NCBI GenBank assembly: GCA_027069645.1
Contig: JALXEI010000057.1
Location: 1-7,854 of the forward strand
DNA length: 7,854 nucleotides
Reading direction: 5' to 3'
DNA from: Hyphomicrobiales bacterium
GTDB taxonomy: Bacteria > Pseudomonadota > Alphaproteobacteria > Rhizobiales > JAKIUO01
Within the stretch, counting starts at the first letter, position 1. Every line of letters starts with the position of its first letter. Position numbers and translations under genes: made by a program. Positions 1 through 6,037 of the stretch are shown in pieces. The notes beneath the pieces were generated by a model. The model saw only the letters and a program-made list of their open reading frames with translations, did not search any database and was not told where the DNA came from.

Positions 1-157
1 TTTACAGCTCTGATTCGTGCAAGGTCGTTTTTCTGCTCACAAACCATTCTCCGTGATTTTTCCAAACGTATTTCACGCTTCGCGACACAGAACAATCACT
101 CGAAAACAGATCGCTGATATTCATGGGAGAAGGAGCTGGCCCCGCAAATGGGGCAAC
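1..157. other. Left-edge region without a credible gene
   Basis: This stretch lies beyond the operon terminator. It holds one short perfect inverted repeat (described separately at 139-154). A minus-strand reading frame of 40 codons at 2-124 starts with ATG but has no purine-rich ribosome-binding site upstream and no family resemblance that I recognise, so I do not call it a gene. The next gene leftwards lies outside the window. Confidence 0.5.
139..154. repeat. Small GC-rich inverted repeat beyond the operon terminator
   Basis: The arms GCCCC (139-143) and GGGGC (150-154) are perfect complements around a six-base loop. The repeat lies only four bases past the A-tract of the terminator, on its downstream side for minus-strand transcription. 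No T-run follows it on either strand. It could stabilise the 3' end of read-through transcripts or be chance. Confidence 0.4.
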
Positions 158-194
158 AAAAAGGCTGATTTCAGAACCCGAAAAACAATCAGCC
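158..194 (-). terminator. Intrinsic terminator after rppH
   Basis: Read on the minus strand, GGCTGATT (194-187) and AATCAGCC (170-163) form a perfect 8-bp stem around a 16-base loop, immediately followed by five Ts (162-158). It sits 29 bases downstream of the rppH stop codon and is the clearest rho-independent terminator in the window. It marks the end of the rsfS-to-rppH transcription block. The opposite strand has no T-run in the right place, so it should act only on minus-strand transcripts. Confidence 0.8.
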
Positions 195-223
195 AAAAGT
201 GTGGCCCAAAAACATACGCCCTG

Positions 224-724
224 TCAGACCACGGAAAATTCCTTGAACTGCGCAATCACGCGCGCGTAAACATGGCGCTTGAAAGGCACCACCTTTTCCA
301 GCAGTTCGTCGGTTTCCCCCCAGCGCCACTGATCAAATTCGACTTCGTGGCCGTTGGATCCGTCAATACTGATCTGCCGGTCATCGCCGGTAAACCGCAT
401 GGCAAACCATTTTTGTGTTTGCCCCCTGTATTTCCCGCCAAGGGCAACACCGATCACATCTTCGGGAAGATCATAGTTCAGCCAGTCCGGATGTTCTGCG
501 AGCAACTGCGCCTCATTTGTACCTATTTCTTCCAGCAATTCGCGCCGTGCTGCCTCAAGCGGTGTCTCCCCCGGATCAATACCGCCTTGCGGCATTTGCC
601 ACATTTTGTGCGAACCGTCACCATCCCATTTGGGCACACGCCGCCCCATCCACACTTTTCCATGCGGATTAAACAGCATGATCCCCACGCATGGACGATA
701 GGGAAGGCTCCCGGTACTGTTCAT
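224..724 (-). CDS. rppH: RNA pyrophosphohydrolase RppH (Nudix hydrolase)
   Basis: This 166-residue Nudix hydrolase matches the usual RppH length. The family removes pyrophosphate from the 5' triphosphate end of mRNAs, which starts RNase E-dependent decay, and relatives also cleave diadenosine polyphosphates. It opens with the RppH-type LPYRPCVGIMLFN segment (residues 7-19) followed by WQMPQGGID. The Nudix box is complete at residues 47-69: G47, E53, R61, E62, E65, E66 and G68. The C-terminal part contains the conserved KYRGQTQKWFAMRF stretch (98-111), then the YDLPEDV-type context upstream of it (84-90). The ATG at 724 is preferred: AAGGAG (738-733) lies 8 bases upstream. A GTG at 730 overlaps the deacetylase stop but is only 2 bases from that site. 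The start is 2 bases past the deacetylase stop, so the two are probably translationally coupled. The protein is cytoplasmic. Confidence 0.95.
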   Translation of the reverse strand: MNSTGSLPYRPCVGIMLFNPHGKVWMGRRVPKWDGDGSHKMWQMPQGGIDPGETPLEAARRELLEEIGTNEAQLLAEHPDWLNYDLPEDVIGVALGGKYRGQTQKWFAMRFTGDDRQISIDGSNGHEVEFDQWRWGETDELLEKVVPFKRHVYARVIAQFKEFSVV

Positions 725-726
725 GA

Positions 727-1797
727 TCACATCTCCTTTTGCGATAACAGCCGTCCTTGATAGGCCGCGGAAACAGGAACGAGAATCAGACCGCGACTTT
801 GCAGCTTTTCAGCCCATTTGCGGATCATATTGATCGAAACGGGATGCATATGCGCCACGCCAATGGCGATGCCCGAGCGTCGCGCCGCCACTTCCAGCCG
901 TTGCAGGGATTTCGATATGCTGCTTTTTCCCGGAATTCTGTCGATATCCAGCGTCGCTTGCGAATAGCCCATTCCCAGTTGATCAGCAAGCTGCGAGAGC
1001 CGGGCGCTACCCGCCGTCCTGTCGTGAAAGAAAAACAGGCCCCGCTGTTTCAGTTCACGAAAAAACCAGGTGACCTGTTCGCTTGCCAGATAGCGTCCGC
1101 CTTTTTGATTGACGACACCGAAATATCCGGTAAATCGCCCCAGCGTCCAGTGCAGAAGTGGCCGGTTTTTTTCAACCCCCTGATTGACGCGCAAGGTTTT
1201 GGGCCCTGGATCACTGGCAGGAAAATCAATCGGCTCCAGGGGAACCTGTAGCATCAACTCATGTCCCTGCGTGCGAGCCTGATCCGCGAGACGAGGCAGA
1301 TTGCGACCATAGGCCGAAAAAGCCAGTGTGACTTCGCGAGGAAGGTTCCTGATAGCCATCTGCGTCAACCGTTGATTAAGCCCGAGACCGGTAAACAGAA
1401 TCGCCACGCGAGGCTTTATGCCCGGAAGCTGCCGGACGGCCCTTGCATAAACACGCGCCGGACTGCGACCATCTGCGGCCCTTTGCGGCAAGAGGCCAAA
1501 CCGGCTTTTTTCAAAAAGCCCCGCCGCCGGCTCCCCGACAGACCTGGCTTTGGCACCGGAGGCATGGCCGGGCGGGGTCACATCAAGAATGACCTCTCCG
1601 GCACCGTGCGAAACGCTCCCGCTCCGGCCGGCAACCGGTCCGCCCTCAGCGCCAGCCCCTTCCGGTCTCTCGCTTTTGCTGATCTGCAACAGGGCAACGG
1701 GCTCCCCCGAGCTGTCAGAACCATTGGCAAGGGCCCAGGCAAAAACCCCGGTCAACAGAACCAGCGTCAGACCTGTCACAATCCCCAAAATTTTCAT
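727..1797 (-). CDS. Divergent polysaccharide deacetylase family protein (YibQ/DUF610-like)
   Basis: This 356-residue protein belongs to the divergent polysaccharide deacetylase group (Polysacc_deac_2, related to E. coli YibQ), which has a NodB-like barrel and is found next to envC and ctpA in many proteobacteria. An N-terminal hydrophobic segment (residues 3-24) should be a signal anchor. Residues about 25-120 form a Gly/Ala/Ser/Pro-rich, poorly conserved linker. The domain spans about 128-345 with recognisable family blocks: ILFTGLGLN (133-141), GHELMLQVPLEP (178-189), GYFGVVNQKGGRYLAS (224-239), GLFFFHDRT (253-261), LDIDRIPG (283-290), AIGVAHMHPVSI (311-322) and LILVPVSA (337-344). The acidic pair of classical deacetylases in the first motif is replaced by Thr-Gly, so catalytic activity is uncertain. 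The ATG at 1797 has AGGAG (1812-1808) 10 bases upstream. It lies 152 bases after ctpA and 2 bases before rppH. The likely site of action is the periplasm, in envelope remodelling; the substrate is unknown. Confidence 0.88.
   Translation of the reverse strand: MKILGIVTGLTLVLLTGVFAWALANGSDSSGEPVALLQISKSERPEGAGAEGGPVAGRSGSVSHGAGEVILDVTPPGHASGAKARSVGEPAAGLFEKSRFGLLPQRAADGRSPARVYARAVRQLPGIKPRVAILFTGLGLNQRLTQMAIRNLPREVTLAFSAYGRNLPRLADQARTQGHELMLQVPLEPIDFPASDPGPKTLRVNQGVEKNRPLLHWTLGRFTGYFGVVNQKGGRYLASEQVTWFFRELKQRGLFFFHDRTAGSARLSQLADQLGMGYSQATLDIDRIPGKSSISKSLQRLEVAARRSGIAIGVAHMHPVSINMIRKWAEKLQSRGLILVPVSAAYQGRLLSQKEM
733..738 (-). promoter_or_regulatory. Ribosome-binding site of rppH inside the deacetylase gene
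   Basis: AAGGAG on the minus strand encodes the penultimate Lys-Glu of the deacetylase-like protein and sits 8 bases before the rppH ATG at 724. The spacing decides the rppH start in favour of ATG 724 over GTG 730, and the position suggests translational coupling of the two genes. Confidence 0.75.
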
Positions 1798-1949
1798 TGT
1801 CCCCGCGCTCCTGGAAAATTCTTCCTTTATAAACGCAAACAGGCGTACATTTTCACGTACGCCTGCTTAACTACAACTGTTGTCTATCCTGCCCGAAATC
1901 CTCTCGGGACCAGGGAATCCGTACCGGAAATCAATGCCTGGTTCGTATC
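1798..1949 (-). other. ctpA-deacetylase intergenic region with three inverted repeats
   Basis: This 152-base gap splits an otherwise tight gene block. Besides the 9-bp hairpin listed separately, it holds ACAAC-T-GTTGT (1873-1883), a perfect short palindrome around one central base, and CCCGA/TCGGG (1892-1896 and 1904-1908) around a 7-base loop. Neither of the two smaller repeats is followed by a T-run on the minus strand. A TATAAA (about 1827-1832) lies 29 bases upstream of the deacetylase start without a good -35 box, so a private promoter is possible but weak. Confidence 0.5.
1834..1865 (-). terminator. Terminator or attenuator-like hairpin between ctpA and the deacetylase gene
   Basis: On the minus strand CAGGCGTAC (1865-1857) and GTACGCCTG (1848-1840) form a perfect 9-bp stem with an 8-base loop, followed by TTTGCGTTT. 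The T-tract is interrupted by GCG, so termination may be partial. It lies 84 bases after the ctpA stop codon. It could end ctpA transcripts, reduce read-through into the deacetylase-rppH pair, or protect the 3' end from decay. On the plus strand no T-run follows. Confidence 0.55.
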
Positions 1950-3293
1950 CTAGTTCGGAATGGTCTTCTTTTCCGTTTTTTCTCCGGTGGTCTTGTGATT
2001 GACCCCGACCTTTATGCCATGCAGGAAGTCAATGGCGAAATGCAGTTGTGTATCCTTCTTGCGATCCTTGGGCACATAGGACTGGGAACCGCTTTCTTCC
2101 TTGTCAATGGTGTTGTTTTTCAGATGACCACGCAAGGAAGCCTCGCCACGCGGCTTTATCTTTCTTTTCTTCAGTTCCTCGGGCAGATTCTGCTCGATGA
2201 TATAATCCGGCTTGATGCCCTTGGCCTGAATGGAACGGTTCGAGGGCGTATAATAACGGGCTGTCGTCAGGCGTATAGCCCCGTTTGCGCCAAGTGGCAC
2301 AATCGTTTGTACCGACCCCTTGCCAAATGATCTTGTGCCAACAATCGTCGCCCGCTTGTGGTCCTGAAGAGCACCGGCAACGATTTCCGATGCCGAGGCC
2401 GAACCGCCATTGATCAGCACGACAACCTTTTTGCCATCCGTCAGATCCCCCGCCCGCGCATTGGCACGCTGTGTTTCCTCGATATTTCGACCGCGGGTCA
2501 GGACAATGGCGCCCTTTTCAAGGAAAACATCCGATACATCAATGGCCTGATCCAGAAGCCCGCCGGGATTGTTGCGCAGATCGACGATATAGCCCTTTAT
2601 CTTGTCAGAGCCGATTTTCTTCTTCATCGTGCGAATGGCCTTTTTCAGCATATCGGTGGTCTGCTCGTTAAAAGTGGTGATACGCACATAGCCGATATCA
2701 CCCTCGACACGATATTTGACCGGATTGATGCGAATCCTGTCGCGCACAACTTTTATATCAAACGGCTCTTCCCTGCCCTTGCGAACAATGGTCAAAGTGA
2801 GCGGCGTGTTCACAGGGCCGCGCATTTTGTCAACCGCCTGGTTGAGCGTCAGACCGGTAATCCCTTCACCATCCAGCCTGGTGATAAAGTCGCCGGACTG
2901 AATACCTGCGCGCGCGGCCGGTGTGCCGTCAATAGGTGCCACCACCTTGACAACACCGTTTTCCATCGTCACCTCGATGCCGAGCCCGCCGAATTCACCC
3001 CGGGTCTGCACCTGCATATCCTGAAAATGTTTGGCGTTCAGATAGGAGGAATGAGGATCAAGGGAACTCAGCATCCCGTTGATGGCGGTCTCGATCAGTT
3101 TTTTGTCATCGGGCTTTTCAACATAATCGGAACGAACCCGTTCCAGCACCTGGCCAAACAGATCAAGCTGACGATAAATCTCGGTATTTGCCGCGATGGC
3201 CGAGTGACTTCGCATCAGATTGAGCACCGCGGTTCCACCCGCCAGAATGGCCATCACCATGAATGCCCAGAAAGCAAACTCGGTTTTGCGCAT
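1950..3293 (-). CDS. ctpA: Carboxyl-terminal processing protease CtpA (S41 family)
   Basis: This 447-residue exported serine protease belongs to the S41 tail-specific protease family, which cleaves periplasmic or envelope proteins from the C-terminal side. Residues 7-27 form a hydrophobic N-terminal signal or anchor. The typical DPHSSYL segment is at 79-85. A PDZ domain follows at about 96-187, beginning with GEFGGLGIEV (99-108). The peptidase core spans about 195-365. The catalytic pair and helper are visible: Ser300 in GGSASASE, Lys325 in GTRSFGKGS and Gln329; the Ser-Lys spacing of 25 matches the family. The last 80 residues are Lys-rich and variable. The ATG at 3293 follows AAAGGAAAGG (3313-3304) and lies 5 bases after the envC stop, so it is probably co-translated with envC. 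Relatives with this neighbour combination process envelope proteins, and some act on cell-wall hydrolases. Confidence 0.95.
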   Translation of the reverse strand: MRKTEFAFWAFMVMAILAGGTAVLNLMRSHSAIAANTEIYRQLDLFGQVLERVRSDYVEKPDDKKLIETAINGMLSSLDPHSSYLNAKHFQDMQVQTRGEFGGLGIEVTMENGVVKVVAPIDGTPAARAGIQSGDFITRLDGEGITGLTLNQAVDKMRGPVNTPLTLTIVRKGREEPFDIKVVRDRIRINPVKYRVEGDIGYVRITTFNEQTTDMLKKAIRTMKKKIGSDKIKGYIVDLRNNPGGLLDQAIDVSDVFLEKGAIVLTRGRNIEETQRANARAGDLTDGKKVVVLINGGSASASEIVAGALQDHKRATIVGTRSFGKGSVQTIVPLGANGAIRLTTARYYTPSNRSIQAKGIKPDYIIEQNLPEELKKRKIKPRGEASLRGHLKNNTIDKEESGSQSYVPKDRKKDTQLHFAIDFLHGIKVGVNHKTTGEKTEKKTIPN

Positions 3294-3298
3294 GATTG

Positions 3299-4696
3299 TT
3301 ATACCTTTCCTTTGCCGCCATGTCCCGCATTCCACCAGGGGTCCGGGTTGATCGGCCGACCTTTCTTGCGAAATTCAATATAGAGCGTCGGCGCCTTTTT
3401 TCCAGCCGACTTGTTGCGACCGATACTTGCCAGCCTCGAAAGTACGACTTCCTTTAGCGAACGTGTGCTCGCCGTTTTTGTTTTTACACCATTATAGGTT
3501 ACCGGTCCCATAACCGCAATCGGTTCCCCGGCAAGTACAAACTGCCCCAGAGTGACGTCAATACGCTCCATTCCGGCGAGAAGGATATGATAGCCTCCCC
3601 CGGCATTAATGATCAAGAGATTCCCGTAACTGCGGAAATGTCCGGCATACACAACCCAGCCATCGGAAGGGGCCGTAACCTGTGCTTCGCCTCTTGTCTC
3701 TATGACAATACCCCGCGATCGTGATCCAAATTTGTCATTCTCGCCATAGGAACGCACTCTTTTTCCCGAAACCGGCAGGGGAAGCACGCCGCGGGTGCGT
3801 GAAAACGGCACAGCCGGTTCAATACGACCAGGGTTAACAAAGGCCAGTTTTTTATCCTTTTTACCCCCCTTTCCGGCGGCCAGCTTTTTCTCATATTGTC
3901 CAAGACGGCTTTTTCTGGAGATTTCCCTGTTCAGTTTTGTCAGCAGTTCCGACAGGGAGGCGACGCTGCGACTGTGAAGCTTTGCAACATTGCGCAAGCT
4001 GGCCAACTGACTTTTACGCGCTGCCAGTCGCGCTTTCTTTTCGGCCATCAGCCGCTTGATGCTAACCCGGTTGGCGGCCAGCATGGCACTTTGCTTTTTC
4101 AGCCGGTCCCGTTCCGAACGTATATTTGTTGCCACCCGGATAAGGGTTGTCAGCTTTCCCGCCAGTTCGTCAGCCTGATTTTTCAACTGAGGATAAAGCG
4201 AACGCAGCAGCATGGCGCTGCGCACCATTTTGAGCGCGTCATTCCTGCGGGTCATGATCACCGGCGGCGGCTGGCGACCAATTCTCTGCATGGCGGCCAG
4301 CAATTGCGCTATTTTGCCATGCCGACGGGCCAGCGAACCCCGCACCAGATCTTCCTGGGCCGCCAGTTCCCCGAGCCTCAGTTCGATACGGGACAACATG
4401 GCCTCGCCATCCTGGATCCGCCGGGCCGTACCAATCAGCAGCTTGTTGAGGCGAATGCGCTCCTCGTCAAGAATGGAAACGTTGTGTTCGACACCTTTTT
4501 GACGGGCACGGGTGCGCTTCAGTTGCTGCTTGTAGCGTTGCAGGCGTTTTTGGGCCTGTTGTGCCCGGATTTCAAGATCACTGGCAGCCCTTACCGTGTG
4601 AGACCCGGCAACCGGTAAAAGCAGAAAAACAGCCGCCAGGACAAACGTCGGGACGTTTGCCAGCGGGTTGTATGATCCGGTTTGCGCTCTGCTCAC
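3299..4696 (-). CDS. envC: Murein hydrolase activator EnvC, LytM domain
   Basis: This 465-residue periplasmic protein has the EnvC layout. There is an N-terminal signal segment (about 15-38, ending near VRAAS), a long charged coiled-coil region (about 39-280) and a C-terminal LytM/M23 domain (about 303-455). EnvC proteins activate amidases that split septal peptidoglycan during division. The LytM core reads RGIVIE (328-333), then APSDGWVVYAG (342-352), YGNLLIINAGGGYHILLAG (357-375), AGEPIAVMG (389-397) and LYIEFRKKGRPINPDPWW (438-455). The zinc ligands of active M23 enzymes are missing: the HxH position reads Y-I-E, so it should be an activator, not an enzyme. A basic stretch of about 40 residues (398-437) separates the last two blocks. 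The GTG at 4696 is chosen because AGGGA (4708-4704) is 7 bases upstream and the signal segment starts close after. The reading frame continues upstream to 4894 without looking like EnvC. Confidence 0.93.
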   Translation of the reverse strand: MSRAQTGSYNPLANVPTFVLAAVFLLLPVAGSHTVRAASDLEIRAQQAQKRLQRYKQQLKRTRARQKGVEHNVSILDEERIRLNKLLIGTARRIQDGEAMLSRIELRLGELAAQEDLVRGSLARRHGKIAQLLAAMQRIGRQPPPVIMTRRNDALKMVRSAMLLRSLYPQLKNQADELAGKLTTLIRVATNIRSERDRLKKQSAMLAANRVSIKRLMAEKKARLAARKSQLASLRNVAKLHSRSVASLSELLTKLNREISRKSRLGQYEKKLAAGKGGKKDKKLAFVNPGRIEPAVPFSRTRGVLPLPVSGKRVRSYGENDKFGSRSRGIVIETRGEAQVTAPSDGWVVYAGHFRSYGNLLIINAGGGYHILLAGMERIDVTLGQFVLAGEPIAVMGPVTYNGVKTKTASTRSLKEVVLSRLASIGRNKSAGKKAPTLYIEFRKKGRPINPDPWWNAGHGGKGKV

Positions 4697-4868
4697 GTAA
4701 CATTCCCTGTACCCGACGATCTGCCCTCGCGAGGTTCGTCTTTTGTCGATGCGGTCAAAAAAACTGACGTGCGGCTCTTGCACCATAGAGCTTATGAACA
4801 CCCGAATGGGGTCAAAAAAAAGGCCCGCAAATGGCGAAATCCGTGATTCCACCCTGCCCGCATGACAT
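4697..4868 (-). promoter_or_regulatory. rlmH-envC intergenic region with repeated T-tract/TTGACC motif
   Basis: No gene is seen in these 172 bases, where many relatives have gpmI. On the minus strand the motif of at least seven Ts followed by GACC, C or G, CAT and a nearby CG occurs twice (4821-4803 and 4763-4747), 56 bases apart. Each contains TTGACC, which could act as a -35 box; the upstream one has TAAGCT 15 bases further on, a weak -10. A perfect 10-base palindrome CCTCGCGAGG is at 4725-4734. The T8 run after rlmH has no perfect stem directly before it, so I do not call a terminator. A promoter for envC-ctpA is plausible, not proven. Confidence 0.3.
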
Positions 4869-5348
4869 CTAGCAGCGATGGTAGGGATGACCATCGAGAA
4901 TGGTCAGGGCCCGATAAACCTGTTCGCACAACACCACCCGTGCCAGTCCGTGCGGCATGGTCATATTCGACAGGGAAAGCCTGCGATCGGCACGCCGCAA
5001 CAGGGCATCGCCATGACCATCAGGGCCCCCGAGAACAAAAACAAGCTCCGGCGCCCCCTGCTCGACAAACCGCGCCATCTGCTGCGCAAACTCATGCGAT
5101 GTCAGAGCCTTGCCCCCTTCATCCAGGGCGACAACGAGGCTTTTGCCATCAATCTTTGCAAGCAGCGCTTCCGCTTCCTGTTTTTTGCGCGTACCGGCAT
5201 GATTGCCACGCGCTTCGTTCAGGATGATCGCGGAACAGCCCGATATGCCGGACCGACGTCCGGCTGCGGCAATGCGGCCGATATAACGATCACACAAATC
5301 CTGTTCCGGACCTTTCAGGCGACCAATGGCAAGGACGACAATCTTCAT
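4869..5348 (-). CDS. rlmH: 23S rRNA (pseudouridine1915-N3)-methyltransferase RlmH
   Basis: This 159-residue SPOUT-fold enzyme has the normal RlmH length. The family uses S-adenosylmethionine to methylate pseudouridine 1915 in helix 69 of 23S rRNA on the assembled 70S ribosome. It starts with the usual MKI-type strand (MKIVVLAIGRLK, 1-12). The conserved ALDEGGK segment is at 74-80 (ALDERGK in many relatives), the cofactor-binding loop FVLGGPDGHG at 104-113, and the C-terminal knot helix with EQVYRALTILDGHPYHR at 142-158. The terminal YHR catalytic/recognition motif is intact and followed by a final Cys. GGGAGGGG (5364-5357) lies 8 bases before the ATG, which fixes the start. It is 36 bases downstream of rsfS, the usual partner, consistent with co-transcription. 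The protein is cytoplasmic. Confidence 0.96.
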   Translation of the reverse strand: MKIVVLAIGRLKGPEQDLCDRYIGRIAAAGRRSGISGCSAIILNEARGNHAGTRKKQEAEALLAKIDGKSLVVALDEGGKALTSHEFAQQMARFVEQGAPELVFVLGGPDGHGDALLRRADRRLSLSNMTMPHGLARVVLCEQVYRALTILDGHPYHRC

Positions 5349-5384
5349 GACAATCGCCCCTCCCGTCCGTGCAGACCGAGCGCA

Positions 5385-5768
5385 TCAGACCGGACTGACA
5401 TCGGGACGCTCGGCCGACCACATCTTTTCCAGATTGTAGAAATCGCGAATTTCCGGCTGGAAAATATGCACAATGACATCACCGGCATCCAGCAGAACCC
5501 ACTCGCCAACGTCCAGCCCCTCGATTTTCAGGCGCTTGTGTCCCTTTTCCTTGAGCTGCTTAACAAGCTTGTCGGCAATCGCCCCGACATGGCGGCGCGA
5601 GCGACCGGAAACAATGATCATGGTATCGGCAATGGTCGTTTTGCCTTCCAGATCTATGGTGACGATCTCCTCGCCCTTGCTATCATCAAGACACCCGGTG
5701 ATAAAGGTCACAAGAGAAGCAGAGTTGCCATCCATCGTCACCATTTCCGAACGAGAGGCATTATTCAT
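5385..5768 (-). CDS. rsfS: Ribosome silencing factor RsfS
   Basis: This 127-residue protein is a RsfS/DUF143 family member (formerly YbeB, mitochondrial C7orf30/MALSU1). RsfS binds ribosomal protein L14 (uL14) and blocks joining of the two subunits when nutrients are short. The domain covers about 19-116. The family signature appears as DTMIIVSGRSRRHVGAIAD (48-66), then IEGLDVGEWVLLDAGDVIVH (82-101) and IFQPEIRDFYNLEKMW (102-117). The N-terminal 15 residues and the tail after 117 are variable, as is usual. The ATG at 5768 has AGGGGGAGG (5781-5773) just upstream; the 4-base spacing from GGAGG is short, so the in-frame Met9 or Met12 are alternatives, but only this ATG has a strong site. It is first in the block leading to rlmH. 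The usual upstream partner nadD is absent here. Confidence 0.95.
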   Translation of the reverse strand: MNNASRSEMVTMDGNSASLVTFITGCLDDSKGEEIVTIDLEGKTTIADTMIIVSGRSRRHVGAIADKLVKQLKEKGHKRLKIEGLDVGEWVLLDAGDVIVHIFQPEIRDFYNLEKMWSAERPDVSPV

Positions 5769-5904
5769 GATGCCTCCCCCTGTTCACGACATCTCCTGTC
5801 ATGTTGTGCATTTTGTATATATTGTCCTCTGAAATCCTGCCCGGAACCGTCCCGACCTCCCGGCCGGATGTTCTCCCGAAATACAAACGGGCCTGTTCCC
5901 AAAC

Positions 5905-5936
5905 CATCACAATATCTGTGATGCCGGTTTTCCGGC
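5905..5936. repeat. Two back-to-back inverted repeats in the rsfS leader
   Basis: CATCACA (5905-5911) pairs with TGTGATG (5917-5923) around a 5-base loop. GCCGG (5923-5927) pairs with CCGGC (5932-5936) around TTTT. Both are perfect and they share one base. No T-run follows on the minus strand (the next bases read GTTTGGG), so they do not look like a terminator. They could fold as tandem hairpins in the rsfS leader RNA or serve as a DNA-binding site. The ATCACA/TGTGAT halves resemble a CRP/FNR-type site with the halves facing outward, which is not the normal arrangement. Confidence 0.5.
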
Positions 5937-5961
5937 TGTTTCAATGCTTTCATCAAACGCC

Positions 5962-5989
5962 ATTATTGCTATATTGGCAGATCCGGCAA
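5962..5989 (-). promoter_or_regulatory. Candidate promoter P2 for rsfS
   Basis: On the minus strand TTGCCG (5989-5984) and AATAAT (5967-5962) are separated by 16 bases, giving 4 of 6 and 5 of 6 matches to the sigma-70 consensus boxes. It would start transcription about 190 bases upstream of rsfS and place both inverted repeats in the leader. This is a pattern match by eye only. Confidence 0.35.
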
Positions 5990-6007
5990 CGACACCGGCT
6001 TGCTTTC

Positions 6008-6037
6008 ACTATATACCAGAACAGCCGCGTCACACAA
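6008..6037 (-). promoter_or_regulatory. Candidate promoter P1 for rsfS
   Basis: On the minus strand TTGTGT (6037-6032) and TATAGT (6013-6008) are separated by 18 bases. The -10 matches 5 of 6 consensus bases, the -35 matches its first three. It lies upstream of P2 and in the same direction. It is a weaker call than P2 in the -35 box and equally untested. Confidence 0.3.

Noticed and set aside
2..124. Minus-strand small reading frame of 40 codons at the left edge
   Set aside because: The bases before the ATG are pyrimidine-rich, with no ribosome-binding site, and I do not recognise the product.
17..760. Plus-strand reading frame of 247 codons
   Set aside because: It lies antisense to rppH, whose Nudix box and start are unambiguous. 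The translation is rich in His, Pro and Arg with no recognisable domain.
2358..3383. Plus-strand reading frame of 341 codons
   Set aside because: It is antisense to ctpA, which has intact catalytic residues. The frame probably stays open because of codon bias in ctpA.
3896..4618. Plus-strand reading frame of 240 codons
   Set aside because: It is antisense to the coiled-coil part of envC and has no family resemblance.
4725..4734. 10-base perfect palindrome CCTCGCGAGG
   Set aside because: A single short palindrome in a GC-rich context is easily chance; I noted it but do not call an operator.
4811..4868. Possible intrinsic terminator after rlmH
   Set aside because: There is a T8 run on the minus strand, but the only stem (GGTGGAA with TTTCGCC, two wobble pairs) ends about 11 bases before it.
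4697..4894. Longer envC start
   Set aside because: The upstream in-frame stretch overlaps the end of rlmH, encodes no signal peptide and contains the T-tract repeats; the GTG at 4696 has a suitable ribosome-binding site.
4878..5921. Plus-strand reading frame of 347 codons spanning rlmH, rsfS and the leader
   Set aside because: It is antisense to two well-defined conserved genes and has no domain or ribosome-binding site that I can support.
5765..5956. Minus-strand reading frame of 63 codons ending at rsfS
   Set aside because: There is no ribosome-binding site, the composition is not protein-like, and it would run through both inverted repeats.
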